Assembly: GCA_035531535.1 (NCBI GenBank)
Contig: DATKSV010000086.1
Coordinates: forward strand, 1-8,692
Source of the DNA: AG-12 sp035531535
Lineage (GTDB): Bacteria; Chloroflexota; Dormibacteria; Aeolococcales; Bog-877
Length of the DNA: 8,692 nucleotides
Reading direction: 5' to 3'
This document shows positions 1 to 7,125 of this stretch, piece after piece; positions within the stretch are counted from its first letter, which is position 1; the number at the start of each line of letters is the position of its first letter. Under the pieces are notes generated by a model, which was not told the origin of the DNA, ran no database searches, and saw nothing but the letters and a program-made list of their open reading frames with translations. Position numbers and translations under genes: made by a program.

Positions 1-1359
1 CAGCAGCTGCGGTGAGTCCAGTACCGCGGGCAAGGTCACCGGGAACCCAGCCATGCCCTGCAGGATCCCGAGACTCGGCAGGATTGGCGCCAAGAGGAGG
101 GCCATCGCCAGCGCCCGCCCCCTGGGACTGAACCGATCCCAGAGCGCATCCCAGCCGGCGGCGAGCAGGCAGGCCACCCCAATGAACCAGAAGACCAGCA
201 GCCGACTGGGCACCGCCTTGGCGTAAACGGGCAGGTGCCCGAAAAGCAGCCAAGGCAACGGAATGTCCAACCTCAGGCCACCGACGTGCAGCCAGGGACC
301 CAGCGCCAGCAGCGCCCCCAGCCCGGCGCACCAGCCGCCGAAGACCACCAGTCGGTTGTGTCTGTGGCGGGTCGCGGCCCATACCACCAGGGCAATCAGG
401 GGCAGGCCCAGGTAGGCATCGGTCTCCATGAAGGTGCCGGTGAAGTGTCCGCTCAGACTGTTGGTTGCCCCGACCGACAGCAGCTGAGAATATCCTGGCA
501 CCAAAAAGGAGAGGAGATCGGCGACGTTGCTGGTAGTGGAGGTGGCGGCGGGCAGGCTGAGCGACACAGAGCCATGGAGCTGGTACAGCAGCGGGTACAA
601 CATTAGGGCCGCTGCCGTCACGCCGGCTGCCGCCAATGCCGGCCCTGCTCCTCGCACCCATGCGAGCTGGCGCCAGCGTCCCCGGCCGTAGAGGGCAGCC
701 ACCAGCAGCATCGCCATCAGGAGCGACGTGGCCAGCAGCTCCTTGCTGAACCAGAACTGGACCACGACCCAGATTCCGCAGGCGATCCCCCAGATTACCC
801 GCTGCCGCCGCTGGCGCACCGCCCGGACGGTTTTCTCTCCAATCCACCAGCCCAAAGGGAGAGTGGCGGTAGTGATCCAGGTCAGGTGGCCGGCCGCCAT
901 CTCCGAAAGTGCGAAGGGACTGAACCCCACCAGCAGGCCGCCCAGCCACGCCGATGACGCGTGGCTCACATGGGGCCGCAGCACCCCGGCCATGCCGGCC
1001 GCCGCCGCCGTGAGGAGGCCCACATAGATCAGGTCGGATCCCCGGGCTCCCCCCACCAGCTGCAACAGTGGCCAGGACAGGAAGGCGAGCACCAAGTTGG
1101 CGTTGTTCCAGAGCAGGTTGACAGAGTGTGGATAGGTTGCGAGATTGGTCACGAACGGGTTCAGCCCGTGGGTCAGAGCAAAGGGGAACCACCTCAAGAA
1201 CCAGAGATGCATCGCGGTATCCGAGCCGTAGCCCACCAGTCGCGGCTGGCGGCTGAGCCAGGTCGGCAGGGTAGCCAGGAAACCAATGGCGAGAAAGCTG
1301 ACCGGCATTCCCATCAGCCACGGCCACCTGCGCCCACCGGTGGGGCTCCTCTTGCCCAT
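1..1359 (-). CDS. Polytopic membrane protein, probable GT-C-fold glycosyltransferase (C-terminus off the left edge)
   Basis: The reading frame is open on the minus strand from an ATG at 1359 to base 1, giving 453 codons and no stop, so the C-terminus lies outside the window. The product is strongly hydrophobic with many membrane segments; the first is at about residues 13-33. It is followed by an extracytoplasmic loop with an acidic residue, D47 in GYGSDTAMHLWFLRW, which is where GT-C glycosyltransferases carry a catalytic acid. Residues 145-161 (GFSPFALSEMAAGHLTW) resemble a motif I associate with actinobacterial GT-C-like proteins. By analogy it would transfer a sugar from a polyprenyl-phosphate donor outside the membrane, but donor and acceptor cannot be told. 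The start is uncertain: the ATG has only a short-spaced GAGG upstream, and in-frame GTG codons at 1401 and 1449 would add a Ser/Ala/Gly-rich extension of 14 or 30 residues. A 258-base gap separates it from the gene upstream. Confidence 0.72.
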   Translation of the reverse strand, partial: MGKRSPTGGRRWPWLMGMPVSFLAIGFLATLPTWLSRQPRLVGYGSDTAMHLWFLRWFPFALTHGLNPFVTNLATYPHSVNLLWNNANLVLAFLSWPLLQLVGGARGSDLIYVGLLTAAAAGMAGVLRPHVSHASSAWLGGLLVGFSPFALSEMAAGHLTWITTATLPLGWWIGEKTVRAVRQRRQRVIWGIACGIWVVVQFWFSKELLATSLLMAMLLVAALYGRGRWRQLAWVRGAGPALAAAGVTAAALMLYPLLYQLHGSVSLSLPAATSTTSNVADLLSFLVPGYSQLLSVGATNSLSGHFTGTFMETDAYLGLPLIALVVWAATRHRHNRLVVFGGWCAGLGALLALGPWLHVGGLRLDIPLPWLLFGHLPVYAKAVPSRLLVFWFIGVACLLAAGWDALWDRFSPRGRALAMALLLAPILPSLGILQGMAGFPVTLPAVLDSPQLL

Positions 1360-1617
1360 CGCCTCGGAGGCATTGGATTGGCTCGCGCCCGGACCAATCA
1401 CCGCAGAACCGGCCCTCTCAGCGGTCGCCGGGCCCCGCGAACTAGCCACTTGGACATTGTGAATGGGACCGGTGTGTCCCGGGTCGCGATCTTGTCGCGA
1501 TCCTGGCGGCGGCCAATCACGGACCGGACCATCTTCCTGCCGGGCAGCGCCAGGGTTGAGGCTACAGCTCCACGCGAGGTCGCCCCCGGGGATGGGCGGG
1601 CCGAGGAGACTGCGCGT
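1360..1617 (-). other. Intergenic region upstream of the left membrane protein
   Basis: This is the longest gap between genes in the window, 258 bases between the stop of the five-TM protein and the chosen start of the left-edge gene. It holds an 11-base-period direct repeat at 1483-1504 and a small basic ORF at 1456-1398. I found no hairpin followed by a T-run on the minus strand, so no convincing terminator, and no clear -35/-10 pair. The left-edge gene's frame stays open through much of the gap, so part of it may be coding if a GTG start is used. Confidence 0.5.
1483..1504. repeat. Tandem direct repeat GTCGCGATC, two copies, 11-base period
   Basis: Two copies of gtcgcgatc begin at 1483 and 1494, each followed by a two-base spacer. 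Each contains the palindrome TCGCGA. The 11-base period is close to one helical turn, which would place both copies on the same face of the DNA. They lie about 125-145 bases upstream of the ATG of the left-edge gene. A regulator site is possible, but no regulator is indicated, and such repeats can arise by chance in GC-rich DNA. Confidence 0.4.
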
Positions 1618-2157
1618 TCACCGTGATGACGGCGTCCCCTGCACAGCCGACCGGACCAGGATGGCGGCCAGGGCGAGGATGGCCAACACGGCCGCAGCTC
1701 CGAACATGGTGAGATCGAGGGTGCCGGTGGCCGACAGGCCCCCGACCTCCAGGACCAGCCACCCGACGAGGGCCCCCGCCACCGCCATCGACGCCAGCCG
1801 CAGGGACAGCCGCACGCGGAGCCGGGCCCCAGTCCGCCCCGGGGTGGTGAATTCCAGCGACCAGTAGGACAGCTCGGCCACCAAGAGCAGGCCCGCACCC
1901 AACAGCGGCGCCAGCAGCGCCGGGCCGCGTTCGGCCAGCACCAGCGCCTCGGGGGCCGCCAGCAGGATCACGGCGGGTGGTACCGGTGGCCGCCAGCGCA
2001 GGCCGAGCGCTACTCCCAGCAGGATCAAGCCCACCAGCTCCACCGCCGCGAGCGCGAATCGGCCCTGCCGGGCCTGGGCGAGGGTGTACCAAATAGGGAC
2101 CAGCGCCAGCAGCAGGGCCAGCCCGGCCGGGATCAGGCGGTCGCTGCGGGCGCGAAT
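1618..2157 (-). CDS. Five-TM membrane protein at the end of the MoxR-DUF58 cluster, probable ATT start
   Basis: About 179 residues. Hydrophobic segments lie near residues 7-26, 39-54, 74-96, 109-129 and 148-171. I do not recognise the family; small polytopic proteins often follow DUF58 genes and may anchor or partner the DUF58 protein. The start needs judgement. The first conventional start is GTG at 2043, but it would cut off the whole first membrane segment. The frame is open up to 2190, and no ATG, GTG or TTG lies in that stretch. An ATT at 2157 sits eight bases after AGGGAG (2166-2171 on the plus strand), a well-placed ribosome site. It gives a typical inner-membrane N-terminus, RARSDRLIPAGLALLLALV. 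A CTG at 2136, overlapping the DUF58 stop as CTGA, is another option but has no ribosome site. Translation is probably coupled to DUF58, whose last 25 bases it overlaps. Confidence 0.72.
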   Translation of the reverse strand: MRARSDRLIPAGLALLLALVPIWYTLAQARQGRFALAAVELVGLILLGVALGLRWRPPVPPAVILLAAPEALVLAERGPALLAPLLGAGLLLVAELSYWSLEFTTPGRTGARLRVRLSLRLASMAVAGALVGWLVLEVGGLSATGTLDLTMFGAAAVLAILALAAILVRSAVQGTPSSR

Positions 2158-3407
2158 CGCCGGTACTCCCTGGCCCTGGCCAACGCCACCTCAAGGGGCT
2201 CTTGGGGGGGCCACTGGATCACCGCGATCCCGGCCCGGCTGAGATGGTTGCGACGCGCCTGCCTGAGCAATCCCCATAGCCGCAGAGCGACCGGGTCCAC
2301 GCCGGCCAGCGCCGAGCCGAGCAGTCCCTCCGGGGAGATCTCCAGGATGACCAGGTCAAACCCCCGGTGGGCTAGGTCGGCGAGCGCGCCCACGCTGCGG
2401 GGATCGAGCAAAGGCGTGAGCGCGATCACAGTGGCGGCCGGCGGCAGAACCCGGGGCGGGATCACGTCGATGGCCCGCCAGGCGTAGCTGGTCACCACCT
2501 CGGTGTCCAGCAGCGCGTCCGCCACCCGGTAGAGGTGCTGCGGGCCCATCCCCGGGTTGAGCCAGCGCAGCAGGCCGCCGAAGCCGATCACCCCCACCCG
2601 GTCGCGCTCATGCAAGTAGCCCTGGGCCAGAGCGCTCGCCGCCCGCACCGCCAGGCTCAGCACCGAGTCACGGCCCCCGCTGATCTCGGTGAAGTTGTCG
2701 ATGAAGAGGATCACATCGGCGTTGCGCTCCAGGTGAAAGTCGTTGACGTGGGGCGCCCCGGACCGGGCGGTCACCCGCCAGTTGACGCGGCGCACCCTGT
2801 CTCCGGGCACGAACGGCCGGATGTCGGCGAACTCGAGCCCCTCCCCATGCTGACGGGCGATCCGGTTGCCGGCGTTGACCTGGGTCCTAGCCGGCGGCAC
2901 CAGCTTGCGCAGCCGCTCCCAGGAGGGATAGACCCGGAGCCGAAGGCTGTCGCCGACCGTGCCCCGGAACTGGAATAGCGAGAGCGGGTCCTGCGCCAGC
3001 ACAGTCGGCGGCGGCAGCTGGTAGACGCCCCACCGGAGCGGCCGGATCTGCATCGTGAGCTCCGCCTTCTCGCCAGCCCGGACCTGGAGCCGGTGGCGGT
3101 CGCCCCGGTCCTCCCCCTCGATCCCCGGAGGCAGTGCCAGGGCCACCTCAAGCAGGGAGGCGCGGGCCGTGCTGCTGAGCTCTACCTGCAGCGAAACCGG
3201 CTCGCCCTCGCTGGCCCGCGCGGTCTCGAGGCTCACGGCGCCAGCGATCCGGGGACGCTGCAGCAGGGCGGCCCCACCCACCAGCCAGAGTGCCAACGGT
3301 GCGGCCATGGCCACCAGCTCGGGCCGGGCCAGCACCAGGCCGGCCAGAAGCAGGCCCGCCACCAGCGCGGAGTATCCCCACAGCCGCGAGCTGGGGTGGG
3401 CGGTCAC
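2133..3407 (-). CDS. DUF58 domain protein (vWA-like), MoxR partner
   Basis: 424 residues from a GTG at 3407, which overlaps the MoxR stop as GTGA. A further upstream ATG at 3473 would add a low-complexity stretch inside moxR and is less likely. Two membrane segments lie at about residues 12-27 and 31-49. An extracytoplasmic-type beta region follows, and then the DUF58 signature at 190-228, with FVPGDRVRRVNWRVTAR as its core (compare the family's pGD-x-R-x-inW). A vWA-like fold begins at ADVILFIDN (230-238). The metal-site motif, usually DxSxS, reads DNFTE (237-241), so the two serines are absent; I believe some actinobacterial relatives show the same. DUF58 proteins are encoded next to MoxR ATPases, which are thought to remodel or activate them at the membrane. 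The molecular function is unknown. Translation is very likely coupled to MoxR. Confidence 0.9.
   Translation of the reverse strand: MTAHPSSRLWGYSALVAGLLLAGLVLARPELVAMAAPLALWLVGGAALLQRPRIAGAVSLETARASEGEPVSLQVELSSTARASLLEVALALPPGIEGEDRGDRHRLQVRAGEKAELTMQIRPLRWGVYQLPPPTVLAQDPLSLFQFRGTVGDSLRLRVYPSWERLRKLVPPARTQVNAGNRIARQHGEGLEFADIRPFVPGDRVRRVNWRVTARSGAPHVNDFHLERNADVILFIDNFTEISGGRDSVLSLAVRAASALAQGYLHERDRVGVIGFGGLLRWLNPGMGPQHLYRVADALLDTEVVTSYAWRAIDVIPPRVLPPAATVIALTPLLDPRSVGALADLAHRGFDLVILEISPEGLLGSALAGVDPVALRLWGLLRQARRNHLSRAGIAVIQWPPQEPLEVALARAREYRRFAPAATA
2166..2171 (-). promoter_or_regulatory. Ribosome binding site that supports the ATT start at 2157
   Basis: On the minus strand the sequence reads AGGGAG, then eight bases, then ATT. 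It lies inside the 3' end of the DUF58 gene. It is the only purine-rich site I found at correct spacing to any start candidate for the five-TM protein, and it is the main reason for placing the start upstream of the first conventional GTG. Confidence 0.5.
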
Positions 3408-4390
3408 TCGGCTGGGGCCACCGCCGGGAGCGCCCCCTGGATGGTGGGCGGAGTGGGCACGCTCTGCAGGCACTCCCGCACGACGTCGTCGGCGCGCACC
3501 CGCTGCACCCAGAGCTCGGGGCGCAGGCTGATCCGGTGGCAGAGGGCGGGAATGGCGATCGACTTGACGTCGTCGGGGGTCACGTAGTCGCGACCCGCCA
3601 GCGCCGCCCGGCCTCTCGAGAGCTTCAGAAGGGCCAGAGTGCCCCTTGGACTCGCCCCCACCTGGACTCCGGCATGGGATCTTGTGGCAGCCACCAGGTC
3701 CACCATGTAGTACTCCAGGTCGGGGTCGACGTGAACCAGTTCCAGCTGAGCCTGCATCTTCAGGAGCGACTCCCGGCCCACCACCACCCGCAGCTGGATC
3801 TCGTCAGTCTGGCGCTGGCGGCGACTCTCGAGCATGCCGCGCTCCTCATCCCGGGATGGGTAGCCGACCCCGATCCGCATCAGGAAGCGGTCCAGCTGCG
3901 CCTCCGGCAGGGGGTAGGTGCCCTCGTACTCGATCGGGTTCTGGGTGGCCAGCACCAAAAACGGCCGGGGCAGCGCCCTGGTGACGCCCTCGATGGTGAC
4001 CTGGCGCTCCTGCATCGCCTCCAGCAGGGCGGCCTGGGTCTTGGGTGGGGAGCGGTTGATCTCGTCACCCAAGAGCAGGTTGGCGAAGATCGGTCCCGGG
4101 CGCATCTCGAAGTCGCCGCTGCGCTGGTTGAAGATGGATGACCCGGTTATGTCCGAGGGCATCAGGTCGGGGGTGAACTGCACCCTGGAGAACTTCAGAT
4201 CGCAGGCCTGAGCGAAGGAGCGGGCGATCAGGGTCTTGGCCAGCCCGGGGAAGTCCTCCAGGAGTACGTGGCCATCGGCCAGGATCCCCAGCAGCACCAG
4301 CTCCAGGACTTCCCGCTTGCCGACCACGGCCCGCTCGACCTCGTCGAGGAGGGCAGCGGAACTCTGCCGCAGCTCCCGCAGGTCGCTCAC
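3404..4390 (-). CDS. MoxR-family AAA+ ATPase
   Basis: 328 residues from a GTG at 4390, which shares GTGA with the stop of the upstream gene and has GGAGG (4401-4405) ten bases before it. The frame is open further upstream to 4801, but that stretch is a shadow of the neighbour. Motifs are complete: Walker A EDFPGLAKT (45-53), Walker B LLLGDEINR (105-113), sensor 1 ATQNP with N151, arginine-finger region LPEAQLDRF (161-169), and sensor 2 SPRG with R249. The length matches the family's usual 310-340 residues. MoxR ATPases act as chaperone-like enzymes that use ATP to mature or insert cofactors into vWA-domain partners; the expected partner here is the DUF58 protein encoded next. Residue 108, before the Walker B DE pair, is Gly where Ala is common, a mild change that should not abolish activity. 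Confidence 0.95.
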   Translation of the reverse strand: MSDLRELRQSSAALLDEVERAVVGKREVLELVLLGILADGHVLLEDFPGLAKTLIARSFAQACDLKFSRVQFTPDLMPSDITGSSIFNQRSGDFEMRPGPIFANLLLGDEINRSPPKTQAALLEAMQERQVTIEGVTRALPRPFLVLATQNPIEYEGTYPLPEAQLDRFLMRIGVGYPSRDEERGMLESRRQRQTDEIQLRVVVGRESLLKMQAQLELVHVDPDLEYYMVDLVAATRSHAGVQVGASPRGTLALLKLSRGRAALAGRDYVTPDDVKSIAIPALCHRISLRPELWVQRVRADDVVRECLQSVPTPPTIQGALPAVAPAE

Positions 4391-4905
4391 CTGGCCAGCG
4401 CCTCCAGCTGATCCAGCACCTGGGCCACCTCGGCTAGGCTGGGACCTCGATCTCGGATCCCGGCCAGGGAGGCCCCCCGGCTCAGGATCATCTGGTTCAG
4501 GCGGGGCCCCAACACCTCCGCAGCCCGCTCGGGCTGGCGGCCGGCATCCACCCCGAGCCAGAGCAGCCGGTCCGTCGCGATCTCCCGAAGCAGAGGACGC
4601 ATTCCCCGGTCGAACTCCGGCCGGCTGGCGGTCCCAGCCCGAAGCACGTCGACCACCCGGGTCAGCTCGGGCGGGACAGCCCCCAACTTGGAGTGGCGCC
4701 GGCCCCGCCAGCGCTGCGGGCGCGGGTCGCCACTGTACCGGAGCGCCTGGACCAGGAGGAAGGCGCCCAGGAAGCACACGAAGAGCAGGTAGCCGCGCCA
4801 AACATCCTGGCCGGGGACCTGGGTCCGCGTGGCCAGGTAGAGGGCGGCCAGGGCGGCCAAGACAGCCAGCTCAGCCACCCCGCGCAGGTGCCTTCTCAAA
4901 GTCAT
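4387..4905 (-). CDS. Small two-TM protein of unknown function between DUF4129 and MoxR genes
   Basis: 172 residues if started at the ATG at 4905. Membrane segments are at about residues 9-26 and 36-54. A basic stretch (61-72) and a probably helical cytoplasmic domain of about 100 residues follow, with a conserved-looking PPELTRVVDVLRAGTASRPEFD region and a C-terminal helix. I do not recognise a named family, but its place between DUF4129 and MoxR suggests a membrane subunit of the same complex. The ATG at 4905 has a GAGG eleven bases upstream and gives a normal signal-anchor N-terminus (MTLRRHLRG). An in-frame ATG at 4983 would add 26 residues, including two cysteines, without any ribosome site, so I prefer the shorter form. 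Its stop overlaps the MoxR start as GTGA, pointing to coupled translation. 117 bases separate it from the DUF4129 stop. Confidence 0.75.
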   Translation of the reverse strand: MTLRRHLRGVAELAVLAALAALYLATRTQVPGQDVWRGYLLFVCFLGAFLLVQALRYSGDPRPQRWRGRRHSKLGAVPPELTRVVDVLRAGTASRPEFDRGMRPLLREIATDRLLWLGVDAGRQPERAAEVLGPRLNQMILSRGASLAGIRDRGPSLAEVAQVLDQLEALAR

Positions 4906-4922
4906 GTTTACTTTGGCCTCAA

Positions 4923-4948
4923 GACACGCGGTGCCTCCCGGGAGTTCC
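4923..4948 (-). promoter_or_regulatory. Possible ECF-type promoter before the small two-TM gene
   Basis: On the minus strand GGAAC (4948-4944) is followed after 17 bases by TGTC (4926-4923). GGAAC with a GTC-type -10 at this spacing is the general form of ECF sigma promoters in high-GC Gram-positives. It lies in the 117-base gap before the ATG at 4905, and an ECF sigma factor is encoded in the same cluster. The predicted transcript would begin very close to the GAGG of the ribosome site, which counts against it. Treat as a weak candidate. Confidence 0.22.
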
Positions 4949-5022
4949 AACTGGGCACTGCGACAGGCACGCCACCCGGCCATGATAGCCAGCTGTCCGA
5001 ACCGACGCGGCGGCGCCCGCCG

Positions 5023-5982
5023 TCAGCCCTGGGCGCGGAGCTCGTCGCGCAGGCGGGTGAGCGCGTCCTCCGCATCCTGCCGCATGCCCCCATCGATGGG
5101 ATGCGGCGAGAAGCGAGCGGTCTCGAACAGCTCGGTCAGCCGGGCGAGAGCGGAGCTGCTCGCCCGCAGCCCGTCCAGGGCCCGCTTCAGGTACTCGAGA
5201 GGCGTCTCGAAGCGGTGCCTAACCAGCCCCCTCTCCCCCAGGACGCGCTCCATCTGTGAGTAGGCGAGGATCACGGCGGCCCGGGGATCTGCGCCGGCTG
5301 AGAGCTCGTCCAGGCCGCCCTCCAGGGCTCCGGCCAGCTCCGTTGGCAGTTCATTCGGGGAGGCTTCCAGCTCCGCCGCCGTACGCCAGTGGGCCTGGCG
5401 GCGGGCGCGCACATACAGGGCGAGACCGGCTGCTAGCGCGATCAGGAGCACCAGCATTGAGGCGGCCAGCAGGTCTCCGGCCAGGTTGACCGATCCGGGC
5501 GACCTGGTCAGTCTGGCTGGCACGCCACGGGCGCCGGCCGCCAAGTGGGCGTGGAATGGAACCTTCCGCCGATTCAGACCCAATAACAGCACCAGGAGCA
5601 GAGCCGCCACCAGCCCGAAGGAGAGGCCCACCAGGCGCCACTTGGTGCTCCGGCTGAGCTGCGCCGCAGGGGGTCCGGGCTCTCCCAGGTGGGCCAAACG
5701 ACGGTAAGGGAAGAAGACCACGACCGCCACGACCCCCAGCTCCACCACCGCCAAGAGGACGGTCACGGCTAGCTGGCCCACGGCCGCTCCACCGGAACCC
5801 GCGAGAGGCGCGGGGGTGGGAATGAGTTGCTGAGGGTAGCGGGCCCTGGTCGCCACCGCCACGATGGCGAGCAGGGTGACCAATGCGACCACGGCCATCC
5901 CGGCGATCAGCCAGCGCGGCGCCTCGCCACCTTGATCACGGCTGGGAGATGGCGGCTTGTCGTGGCCGGCGCGGTCGTCCAT
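5023..5982 (-). CDS. Four-TM protein with C-terminal DUF4129 domain
   Basis: 319 residues from the ATG at 5982. Membrane segments are at about 24-45, 68-92, 114-136 and 166-192. The DUF4129 domain spans about 230-315: ADPRAAVILAYSQMERVL (231-248), then ETPLEYLKRAL (259-269), then LTELFETARFSPHPID (282-297), matching the family's characteristic aaY-x-xME, TP-x-EyL and F-x-x-ArFS pattern. DUF4129 occurs alone, or at the C-terminus of transglutaminase-like membrane proteins of the TgpA type, and typically next to MoxR and DUF58 genes. Here it stands without a transglutaminase domain. In-frame GTG codons at 6000 and 6018 could extend the N-terminus by 6 or 12 residues; none of the candidates has a strong ribosome site. 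The gene begins 60 bases after the stop of the six-cysteine protein, so cotranscription with the sigma pair is plausible. Confidence 0.88.
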   Translation of the reverse strand: MDDRAGHDKPPSPSRDQGGEAPRWLIAGMAVVALVTLLAIVAVATRARYPQQLIPTPAPLAGSGGAAVGQLAVTVLLAVVELGVVAVVVFFPYRRLAHLGEPGPPAAQLSRSTKWRLVGLSFGLVAALLLVLLLGLNRRKVPFHAHLAAGARGVPARLTRSPGSVNLAGDLLAASMLVLLIALAAGLALYVRARRQAHWRTAAELEASPNELPTELAGALEGGLDELSAGADPRAAVILAYSQMERVLGERGLVRHRFETPLEYLKRALDGLRASSSALARLTELFETARFSPHPIDGGMRQDAEDALTRLRDELRAQG

Positions 5983-6042
5983 CGGCCCGTCTGAACTCAC
6001 GGCGCCCAACGCTACCACCGCTCGGCAGTGGCCGCTCCACGG

Positions 6043-7125
6043 TCAGGAGCCGGGGCTCAGATCGAGGCCCGAGACTCCGGGATGACAGGCGGGGAGCGCG
6101 GATCCGCTGACCTCCCCCAGGACGACCGAGGTGGGCCCGAACAAGACGGCCTGCACCGCCCGCCGGGGGCCGCACCAATTGCCCCAATGCCAGGTCGCCT
6201 TGATGGAGCCTTGAGGGCCTGAGTCGCCCATGAGCGCCCCCGAGATCGTCTGGTCGGCCTGGTTGGGCGGGATCGGGGCGATGGGCGTCTGGGTGCCCAG
6301 GTAGTAGATCCCCATTCTCACCCTCGCCACCAGATGGCACGAAGAGACGGGATGGGGAGAACCGGCCCCGCTGTCCAAGCCGGGATACAGGGTGATGGCC
6401 CCGAAGCCGTTCCCGCTGATTTCGGTCCCCCAAGTCACCTGCAGTGAAGGACAGCTGCCGAGGAACTGCGGCATGGCACTGGGCGGGGTCACCGAGGTCG
6501 GGGTCTGGGCCACCTCGAGCGCCGCCTGCCACCGGATTCCGGGTGGGGTGGTGATAGTTATCTGGGTGGGCTTGGCGACGATGGCGAGCCCGGCGCCACC
6601 GCTCAGTCCTCCTCCCTGATGTGGGCAGGTGCTTGGCGCCTGACCCTTTGCCGGGGAATGGTCGCCGACGGCGCCGACCAGCGTGCCGCCGCTGCGGATC
6701 TCCGCCTGGGCCCAAGCGTCTTTGCCGGGAAGGTGCCCCACCGAACGGCCGGGCTGGCAGCGCAGTTGGAGGAGCACCTGAGCGGCCCTCCCCGGAGGCT
6801 CTACTCCGACCAAATGGGTGCCACCGCGCCCGCTCAGGTTCGCCACGGTCGAGACCACCTCGTAGCCGAAGTCGGGGACCGGGGAGGAGAACTTGGGAGC
6901 GGAGTTGGACCCCGGAGCGGGGTGACGACCCACCACCCTGGGCACGCTGAGGGCGACTCCCACCAGGGCCGCCACGGCCACGACTGCGCCCAACCGGACT
7001 AGGACCGCACCACGGCCCCTGCGAGAGCGCCGGGGCTCCCAGAGCATCCGGCGCAAGTCGGCCCTCGGCCGCTCGTACTCGGCCTCGAAGGCACTCGAGA
7101 TGCGCTCCTCGATCGACTGGCTCAT
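6043..7125 (-). CDS. Single-pass membrane protein with six-cysteine extracytoplasmic domain, putative anti-sigma factor
   Basis: 360 residues from the ATG at 7125, with GGAGG (7133-7137) seven bases upstream and an ATGA overlap with the sigma factor stop. The open frame extends upstream to 7416, but that part is a shadow of the sigma gene. A charged N-terminal segment (1-40, MSQSIEERISSAFEAEYERP then Arg-rich) is probably cytoplasmic. One membrane helix follows at about 41-63, then about 295 extracytoplasmic residues. All six cysteines outside the membrane helix (C123, C167, C225, C263, C318, C347) lie in this domain, which would allow three disulfides. WHWGNWCGP (312-320) is a notable motif; such Trp/Cys patterns occur in some secreted actinobacterial domains, but I cannot assign a family. 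The gene's position after an ECF sigma factor and the single helix suggest an anti-sigma role. The N-terminus has no HxxxCxxC zinc motif and is short for an anti-sigma domain. Function is inferred from context. Confidence 0.8.
   Translation of the reverse strand: MSQSIEERISSAFEAEYERPRADLRRMLWEPRRSRRGRGAVLVRLGAVVAVAALVGVALSVPRVVGRHPAPGSNSAPKFSSPVPDFGYEVVSTVANLSGRGGTHLVGVEPPGRAAQVLLQLRCQPGRSVGHLPGKDAWAQAEIRSGGTLVGAVGDHSPAKGQAPSTCPHQGGGLSGGAGLAIVAKPTQITITTPPGIRWQAALEVAQTPTSVTPPSAMPQFLGSCPSLQVTWGTEISGNGFGAITLYPGLDSGAGSPHPVSSCHLVARVRMGIYYLGTQTPIAPIPPNQADQTISGALMGDSGPQGSIKATWHWGNWCGPRRAVQAVLFGPTSVVLGEVSGSALPACHPGVSGLDLSPGS

Noticed and set aside
1571..1601. GC-rich inverted repeat as a terminator after the five-TM gene
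   Set aside because: The best arms are only about five bases (CGCCC/GGGCG) and no T-run follows on the minus strand, so there is no support beyond base composition.
235..1626. Plus-strand ORFs at 235-606, 728-1027 and 961-1626
   Set aside because: They lie antisense to the open membrane-protein frame on the minus strand or its upstream gap. Their products are Gln/Pro/Arg-rich low-complexity peptides without domains, typical shadows in GC-rich DNA.
1562..2194. Minus-strand 210-residue ORF overlapping the five-TM gene
   Set aside because: The product is Gly/Pro/Ala/Arg-rich with no membrane or domain pattern, whereas the overlapping frame encodes clean membrane helices.
3290..4141. Plus-strand 283-residue ORF
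   Set aside because: It lies opposite the MoxR gene, whose frame carries every AAA+ motif. The long antisense frame is a by-product of codon bias.
4391..4801. N-terminal extension of MoxR to 4801
   Set aside because: It overlaps the two-TM gene in another frame, is low complexity, and would give an unusually long MoxR. The GTG at 4390 has GGAGG and gives the family's normal length.
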